DNA of 23,153 bases from Haplomitrium mnioides. Lineage: Eukaryota; Marchantiophyta; Haplomitriopsida; Calobryales. The stretch's first letter is position 1. Each line of letters opens with the position of its first letter. The notes under the pieces are model-generated. The model was not told the origin of the DNA. It saw only the letters and a program-made list of their open reading frames with translations, and searched no databases. The translations under genes and the position numbers were made by a program. Positions 16,931 through 23,153 of the stretch are shown here, one piece after another. Location of the stretch: the NCBI GenBank assembly GCA_049999725.1, contig JBNGIS010020547.1, positions 48,789-71,941 on the forward strand. Direction: 5' to 3'.

Positions 16931-17420
16931 ATTGATCACCTATTCAAGTAGGTTGCGACTAAGTAGAGAAAAAATTTTGGACTAATCCTCTATGCAAGTA
17001 GGTTGTGACTAACAAGAGACAAAATTTTTGATTGATTGTTTATGCAAGTAGGTTGCAACTAACAATAAACCAAGTTTTTGATTGATCGTCTATGAAAGTA
17101 GGTTGCGAGTTACAAGCAACAAAGTTTTGGATTGAATGTCAATGCAAGTAGGTTTCAACTAACAAGAAGCAAAGTCTTTGATTGATTGTATATGCAAGTA
17201 TGTTACAACTGATAACGAGCAAGTTTCTGGATGATTGCCTATGCTAGTAGGTTGCAACTAAGAAGAAATAAAGTTTTTGATTAATTGTTTATACAAGTAG
17301 GTTGCAACTATTAAGAAACAAACTTTTTGATTGACTGTCTATGCAAGTAGGTTGGGACTATTAAGGAACAAAGTTTTCAATTGACTATCTATGTAAGTGG
17401 GTTGTGACTAACAAGAAACA
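16780..17420. repeat. Satellite block H3, first copy
   Basis: Carries GACTAAGTAGAGA (16957), AACAATAAACCAAG (17061), GCGAGTTACAAG with GGATTGAATGTC, and CTATTAAGAAACAAAC (17308), which recur in the same order at 22737, 22838, 22880-22915 and 23033. Offsets are 5726-5777. Together with H1 it suggests one duplicated segment of several kb with internal rearrangement between. Confidence 0.75.
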
Positions 17421-17489
17421 AAGTTTTCGATTGACTATTCATGCAAGTAGGTTTTGACTAACAAGAAACAAAGTTTTCAATTGACTATC

Positions 17490-18400
17490 TATGCAAATAG
17501 GTTGCGACTAACAAGAATCAAAGTATTTGATTGATTGTCTATACAAGTAGGTTGCGACCAAAAAGAAAAAAACGTTTTTGATTGACTTTCTATGCAAGTA
17601 GAGTGCGACTTGCAAGAAACCAAGTTTTTGATTGAGTATCTATGCAAGGTGAATCTATCTAATGAGAAAAAAAGTTTTTGATTGATTGTCTGCACAAGTA
17701 GGGTGCAACAAAACAAGGAACAAAGTTTTTGATTGATTGTCTATGCAAGTAGGTTGAAAATAACAAGAGACGAACTTTTTGATTGGCTATGTATGCAAGT
17801 ACATTGCGATCAACAAAAAACAAAGTTTTCAATTGATTGTCCATGCAAGTAGGTTGCGACTAACAAGAAACAAAGTTTTCGATTAACTGCCTATACAAGT
17901 AGGTTGCAACTAACAAGAAACCAAGTTTTTGATTGTTGGTCTATGCAAGAAGGTTGCGACTAACAAGAAACAAACTCTTTGATTGATTCTCTATGCAAGT
18001 AGATTCCGACTACCAATAAACCAAGTTTTCGATTGATCGTTTATGCAAGTAGTTTGCGAGTTAAAAGAAACAAAGTTTTGGATTGAATGTTTATGCAAGT
18101 AGGTTGCAACTAACAAGAAACAAAGTTTTTAATTGATGGTGAATGCAAGTACGTTGGAACTAACAAGTAACATAATTTTCGATTAATTGTCTACGTAAGT
18201 AGGTTGGGACAAACAAGAAACAAAGTTTTCGATTAATGGTCTGTGCAAGTAGGTTGCGACTAACAAGAAACAAAGTTTTTGATTGATCATGAATGCAAGT
18301 AGGTTGCAACTAAAAAGAAACAAAGTTTTCGATTGATTGTCTTTGCAAGTAGGTTGCAACTAAAATGAAATAATGTTTTTTGATTGATCGCCTATGCAAG
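17490..18400. repeat. Satellite block H4, first copy
   Basis: Shares a run of rare variants with 21850-22680: GATTGACTTTC, GCGACTTGCAAG (17605), GATTGAGTATCTA, a unit with GAATCTATCTAA, GGTGCAAC, then GGATTGAATG, GGTGAATGCAAGTACG and AACATAATTTT. Offsets are 4368 (17607 to 21975) and 4324 (18078 to 22402). Confidence 0.75.
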
Positions 18401-18599
18401 TAGGTATAAACTAACACGAAACAAAGTTTTTTTTATTGATTGTCTATGCAAGAAGGTTGCAACTAACAAGAAAACTTTTTCTTTGATTAATCGTCTATGC
18501 AACTAGAATGCAACTAACAAGAAACAAAGTTTTCAATTGATCCTCTATGCAAGAAGGTTGTGACTAACAAGAAACAAAGTTTTTGATTGATGGTCTATG

Positions 18600-19330
18600 C
18601 AAGTAGGTTGCGACTAAAAAGAAACAATATTTTCAATTGATGGTATCTGGAAGCAAGTTGCAAGTAACAAGAAAGAAAGTTTTTCGATTGATTTTCTATG
18701 CAAGTAGATTGCGACTAACAAGAAACAAAGTTTTCCATTGATTGTGCATGGAAGTAGTTTGTGACTAACAAGAAACAAATTTTTTGATTCATCATCTCCA
18801 CAAGTAGTTTGAGACAAACAAGAAACAAAGTTTTTGATTGACAATATATGCAAGTAGGTTAGAACTAACAAGAAACAAAGTTTCTGATTGATCATCTATG
18901 CAACTAGGTTGCGATTAACAAGAAACAAAGTTTTTGATTGAGTATCTATGCAAGTAGGTTGCAACCAATAGGAAACAAAGTTTTTGATTGATTGTCTATG
19001 CAAGTAGGTTGCAACTAACAAGAGCAAAGTTTTAGATTGATTGTCTATACAAGTAGCTTGGGACTTAGAAGAAACAAATTTTACAATTGATTGTCTATGC
19101 AAGTAGGTTGCGACAAACAAGAAGCAAAGTTTTTGATTGATCGTCTATGCAAGTAGGTTGCGACAAACAAGAAATAAAGTTTTTGATTGATCGTCTATGC
19201 AAGTAGGTTGCGACCAACAAAAAATAAAGTTTTTGATTGATCATCTATCCAAGTAGGTTGTGACTAACAAGAGACAAATTTTTGGATTGATCTTCTATGC
19301 AAGTAGGTTGCAACTAATAAGAGACAAAGT
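18600..19330. repeat. Satellite block H2, second copy
   Basis: Has the H2 diagnostics in order: CAATATTTTCAATTG, GGAAGCAAG, TTTTCCATTGATTG, CATGGAAGTAG, CATCTCCACAAGTAG, GGTTAGAACTAAC and GCAACTAGG (18900). It continues to GATCATCTATCCAAG (19239) and GATCTTCTATGC, matching the first copy. The CTCCACAAG variant is shared with the third copy but not the first, so copies two and three are the closer pair there. Confidence 0.7.
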
Positions 19331-19849
19331 TTTCAATTGATCGTCTATGCAAGTAGGTTGAAACGAACAAGAAACAAAGTTTTGGATTGATCATCGATGC
19401 AAATAGGTTGCAAGTAAAAAGAAACAAAGCTTCATATTGATTGTCTATACATGTAGGTTGCAATTCACAAGTAACAAAAGTTTCAATTGATTGTCTATCC
19501 AAGTAGGTTGCAACTAACAAGAAACAAGCTTTTCGATTGATTGTATGTATAAGTAGGTTGCAGCTAACAAGAAAAAAAGTCTTTGATTGATTGTATATGC
19601 AAGTGTGTTGCAACTAACAAAGAACAAAGTTTTCGATGGATTGTCTATGCAAGTAGGTTGCAACTAAGAAGAAACAACGTTTTTTATTGATTGTTTATGC
19701 AAGTAGGTTGCAACTATAATAAAACAAACTTTTTGATTGATTGTCTATGCAAGTAGGTTGCGACTAATAGGAAACAAAGTTTTCAGTTGACTCTCTATGC
19801 AAGTATGTTGTGACTAACAAGAAACAAAGTTTTTTATCGATCGTCTATG

Positions 19850-20230
19850 CAAGTAGGTTGCGACTAACAAGAAACATTATTTTCAATTGATGGTCTATGA
19901 AAGCAGGTTGTAAGTAATAAGAAACAAAGTTTTTGATTGATGTTCTGTGGAAGTACGGTGCGACAAACAATAAAGAAAGTTTTTCGATTGATTTTCTATG
20001 CAAGTAGGTTGGAACTAACAAGAAACAAAGTTTTCCATTGATCGTGTATGGAAGTAGGTTGCAACTAACAAAAGACAAAGTTTTCAATTGATCATCTCCA
20101 CAAGTAGGTTGGGACAAACAAAAAATAAAGTTTTCAATTGATCGTATAATATGCAAGTAGGTTAGAACCAACAAGAAACAAAGTTTTTGATTGATCATCT
20201 ATGCAACTAGGTTGTGACTAGTAAGAAATA
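19850..20230. repeat. Satellite block H2, third copy
   Basis: Repeats CATTATTTTCAATTG, GAAAGCAGG, GGAAGTACGGTG, TTTTTCGATTGATTTTC, TTTTCCATTGATCG, CATCTCCACAAGTAGG, GGTTAGAACC and GCAACTAGG (20203). The last anchor is 1303 bases from that of copy two. Block H1 copy two follows almost directly. Confidence 0.7.
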
Positions 20231-20279
20231 AAGTTTTTGATTCAGTGTCTATACAAGTAGGTTGCAACTAACAAGAAAC

Positions 20280-21720
20280 AAAGTTTTTGATTGACTGTTT
20301 ATGCAAGTACGTTGCGACTAACAAGAAACAAAGTTATTGATTGACTATCTATGGAAGTTGGTTGCGACTAATAAGAAACAAAGCTTCTTATTTATTGTCT
20401 AAAATAGTGGGTTGTGACTAACAAAAAACAAAGATTTTGATTGATGGTCTATGCAAGTAGGTGCAATTACCAAGAAACAAAGTTTTCGATTGATTGTCTA
20501 TGCAAGTAAGTTGCGAGTAACAAGAAACAAAGATTTGGATTGATCGTCCATGCAAGTAGGTGGCAAATAACAAGAAACAAAGTTTTCGATTGATTGTCTA
20601 TGCAAGTAGGTTTTGAATAACAATAAACCAAGTTTGGATTGATTGTCTATGCAAGTAGGTTGCAAATAAGAAGAAACAAAGTTTTGGATTAATGGTCTAT
20701 GCGAATAGGTTGTGACCAATAAGAAACAAAGCTTTCGATTGATCGTCCATGCAAGTTGGTTGTGGGTAACAAGAATCAAAGTTTTCTAATGATTGTCTAT
20801 GTAAGTAGGTTGCAACTAACTAGAAAGAAAGTTTTCGATTGATGTTCTTTTCAAGTTGGTTGCAATTAACAAGAAACAAAATTTTCAATTGATCATCTAT
20901 GCAAGTAGGTTGCGAGAAACAAGAAACAAAGTTTTTGATTGACTAACTATGTAAGTAGGTTGTTACTAACAATACAAGGTTTTTGATTGACTAGCTATGC
21001 AAGTAGGCTATGATTAACAAGAACCAAAGTCTTTGATTGATTGTCTATGCAAGTATGTTGCAACTAACAACTAACAAAGTTTTGATGACTATCTTTACAA
21101 GTAGGTTGAGACTAAAAAGAAACAAAGTTTTGGATTAATCATGTATGTAAGTAATTTGCCACTAAAAGGAAACAAAGTTTTTGATTCATCCTCTACAAAA
21201 GTAGATTGAGTGTTTGTGCAAGTACATTTCAAAGAACAAGAAACAAAGTTTTTGATTGACTATCTGTACAAGAAGGTTAAGACTAACAAGAAACAAAGTT
21301 TGTGATTGATGGTTTATGCAAGTAGGTTGCAAAAAACAAGAAATAAAATTTTTGATTGATCATCTATGGAAGAAGGTTGCAAGTAGCCAAAAACAAGTTT
21401 TTTGATTGATTGTCTATGCAAGTAGGTTGCAACTAACAGTAAACCAAGTTTTTGATTGATCGTCTATGCATTTAGATTGTGAGTTACAATAACAAAGTTT
21501 TTCATTGAATGTCTATGCAAGTAGGTTGCAACTAACATTAAACCAAGTTTTTGATTGATCGTCTATGCAATTAGATTGCGAGTTACAAGAACAAAGTTTT
21601 TCATTGAATGTCTATGCAAGTAGGTTGCGACTAACAAGAAACAAAAGTTTTTGATGGTGAATGCTAGTACATTGCGACTAACAAGAAACATAGTTTTTTT
21701 TTTATCATCTACGCAAGTAG
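20280..21720. repeat. Satellite higher-order block H1, second copy
   Basis: Matches 14650-15900 by shared rare monomer variants in the same order. It holds two extra monomers between the AAAATAGT and AACAATACAA anchors, and a further tandem dimer at 21431-21628 not seen in the first copy. Confidence 0.82.
21431..21628. repeat. Recent tandem duplication of a satellite dimer (99-bp unit)
   Basis: Two adjacent two-monomer units, 21431-21529 and 21530-21628, are far more alike than usual neighbours. Both contain AAACCAAGTTTTTGATTG, an ATTTAGATTG/ATTAGATTG variant, GAGTTACAA and TTTTTCATTGAATGTC. The unit is 99 bp. The single-copy equivalent in the first H1 block (near 15740) shows the expansion came after the large duplication. 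Confidence 0.8.
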
Positions 21721-21849
21721 GTTGCGATTAACAGGAAACAAAGTTTTCAATTGACTATCTATACAAGTGGGTTGCGATAACAAGAAAAACAAATTTCGTA
21801 TAAGTGTCTATGCAAGTAGGTGGCGACTAACAAGAAACAAAGTTTTCGA

Positions 21850-22680
21850 TTGACTATCCATGCAAATAGGTTGCGACTAATAAGAAACAAAGTTTTCGAT
21901 TGACTATATGTACAAGTAGGTTGCGGCTAACAAGAAAAAAAGTTTTTGATTGACTTTCTATACAAGTAGGTTGCGACTTGCAAGAAACAAAGTTTTTGAT
22001 TGAGTATCTAAGCAAGTAGAATGTATCTAACAAGAAACAAAGTTTTTGATTGATTGTCTATGCAAGTAAGGTGCAACTTACAAGGAACAAAGTTTTTATT
22101 GATTGTCTACGTAACAAAGGTTGCAACTGATAAGAAACAAAGTTTTTGATTTATTTTCTATGCAAGTAGGTTGAAACTAACAAGAGACAAACTTTTCAAT
22201 TGATTGTCTATGCAAGTAGGTTGTGACTAACAAGAAACAAAGTTTTCAACTGATTGGTCATGCAAGTAGGTTGCGACTAACAAGAAACAAAGTTTTTGAT
22301 TGACTGTATATACAATAGGTTCCGACAAACAAGAAACAAGGTTTTCGATTGATGGTCTATGCAAGAAAGTTGTGACTAACAAGAAACAAACTTTCAAAGT
22401 TTTGGATTGAATGTCCATGCAAATAGGTTGCAACTAACAAGAAACAAAGTTTTTGATTGATAGTGAATGCAAGTACGTTGCGACTAACAAGCAACATAGT
22501 TTTTGATTAATTTTCAACGCAAGTAGATTGCGACTAACACGAAACAAAGTTTTCGATTGATGGTCTAAGCAAGTAGGTTGCGATTAACAAGAAACAAAAT
22601 TTTGAATTGATCATCAATGTAAGCAGGTTGCAACTAAAAAGAAGCAAAGTTTTCGATTGATTGTTGATGCAAGTAGGTAC
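21850..22680. repeat. Satellite block H4, second copy
   Basis: Matches 17490-18400 through GATTGACTTTC, GCGACTTGCAAG (21973), GATTGAGTATCTAAGC, GAATGTATCTAAC, GGTGCAACTTACAAGG, TTGGATTGAATG (22402), GTGAATGCAAGTACG and AACATAGTTTTTG, in the same order. Confidence 0.75.
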
Positions 22681-23153
22681 CGACCAACAAAAAACAAAGT
22701 TTTTTTATTGATCGTCTATCCAAGTAGGTTGCGACTAAGTAGAGACAAATTTTTTTGATTCATCCTCTATGCAAGTAGGTTGCCACTAATAAGAGATAAA
22801 GTTTTTACTTGATTGTCTATGCAAGTAGGTTGCGACTAACAATAAACCAAATTTCTGATTGATCGTCTATACAAGTAGGTTGCGAGTTACAAGAAACAAA
22901 GTTTTGGATTGAATGTCTTTGCAAGTAGGTTGCAAATAACAAGAAACAAAGTCTTCGATTGATTGTTTATGCAAGTATGTTGCAACTAATAAGAAACAAA
23001 GTTTGATTGAGTGTTTATGCAAGTAGGTTGAAACTCTTAAGAAACAAACTTTGCGATTGACTTTCTATGCAAGAAGATTGCGACTATTAAGAAAACAAAG
23101 TTTTCAATTGACTGTTTGTGCAAGTGGGTTGCGACCAACAAAAAACACAGTTT
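22600..23153. repeat. Satellite block H3, second copy, cut by the window end
   Basis: Follows 16780-17420 in order: GACCAACAAAAAAC, GACTAAGTAGAGAC (22733), AACAATAAACCAA (22838), GCGAGTTACAAG, GGATTGAATGTC, and CTCTTAAGAAACAAAC to GACTATTAAG (23033-23090). The array continues beyond the window, so the block end is unknown. Confidence 0.72.

Larger units (their letters stand above)
11991..23153. repeat. Satellite array, about 50-bp monomer, about 220 copies, runs off the window
   Basis: An unbroken head-to-tail array. The monomer contains AACAAGAAACAAAGTTTT, then GATTGATYGTC, then TATGCAAGTAGGTTGC. The period is 50 bp: for example CGACAAACAA at 19111 and 19161 and CGACCAACAA at 19211 are exactly 50 apart. 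Monomers of 48-53 bp also occur through small indels. 11.16 kb corresponds to about 223 copies. Most neighbours differ at several positions. Three CpG sites per monomer (TTTTCGAT, GATCGTC, TTGCGAC) occur as CG, TG or CA. No transposon interrupts it and no spacer sequences exist. The minus strand yields long open frames, artefacts of the repeat. Likely constitutive heterochromatin; chromosomal position unknown. Confidence 0.97.

Noticed and set aside
12226-22433. Many minus-strand open frames of 65-117 codons in the array, rich in 'LFLVxCNLLA' and 'TYLHRQSIKNFVS'
   Set aside because: They are the satellite monomer read in its three frames (50 is not a multiple of 3, so the frame cycles every 150 bp). 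No start context, domain or conservation beyond the DNA repeat supports coding.
11991-23153. Regular short repeats resembling a CRISPR array
   Set aside because: The repeat units are directly adjacent with no unique spacers, the array is over 11 kb, and the context is a plant genome.
11991-23153. Telomeric or 45S/5S rDNA spacer identity for the array
   Set aside because: No TTTAGGG-type units and no rRNA gene sequence are present.
1-23153. tRNA genes or a host protein gene
   Set aside because: Only tRNA-complementary primer sites were seen, with no cloverleaf, and every protein-like stretch belongs to a retrotransposon.

Overview
This window looks like heterochromatic plant (angiosperm) DNA. 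It is AT-rich, has no intact host gene that I can find, and is filled by LTR retrotransposon relics (0-11.8 kb) and one very large tandem satellite (12.0-23.15 kb). The initiator-Met-tRNA primer sites (TGGTATCAGAGC type), chromodomain-bearing Ty3/gypsy integrases and Ty1/copia Gag-Pol order are typical of plant genomes. I cannot name the species.

Layout. (1) 1-311: 5' end of a minus-strand LTR retrotransposon ('C'): 207-bp LTR plus primer site; its body runs off the left edge. (2) 312-6190: a decayed plus-strand Ty3/gypsy chromovirus ('A') with gag, protease, reverse transcriptase and integrase ending in a chromodomain. It has many stops and frameshifts and lacks RNase H and the front of integrase. 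(3) 1032-4104: a second chromovirus ('B', minus strand) nested inside A at the gag/protease junction, flanked by a near-perfect 5-bp target duplication (GGTAT/GGTCT). Its complete 5' LTR has a good TATA box preceded by five perfect three-unit heat-shock-element matches, the most striking regulatory signal in the window. (4) 6261-6351: nested inverted repeat. 6406-6841: LTR-like segment with a minus-strand TATA. (5) 6991-11809: a structurally complete Ty1/copia-order element ('D', plus strand) with two 375-bp LTRs, a perfect ACTTC target duplication, primer site, polypurine tract, an intact 309-aa Gag and a wrecked Pol. Its LTRs begin with TA rather than TG. (6) 11991-23153: an uninterrupted satellite of about 220 monomers of about 50 bp, running off the right edge.

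The satellite has internal history. The ancestral-looking monomer has three CpG positions that mostly appear as CG, TG or CA, as expected from long-term cytosine methylation. On top of the 50-bp period are kilobase-scale duplications: blocks near 14.65-15.9 and 16.8-17.4 kb recur about 5.6-5.8 kb downstream, a 17.5-18.4 kb block recurs about 4.3 kb downstream, and a seven-to-eight-monomer block occurs three times.

Order of events (inference): A inserted and began to decay; B inserted into A; D inserted into the spacer between the A/LTR-like region and the satellite. D's LTRs differ at about 17 of 375 positions by my hand count, so D is fairly recent, yet its pol is far more damaged than that. 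This suggests the family was already Pol-defective and moved in trans using its intact Gag. All protein calls are from motif reading by eye; no database search was possible.
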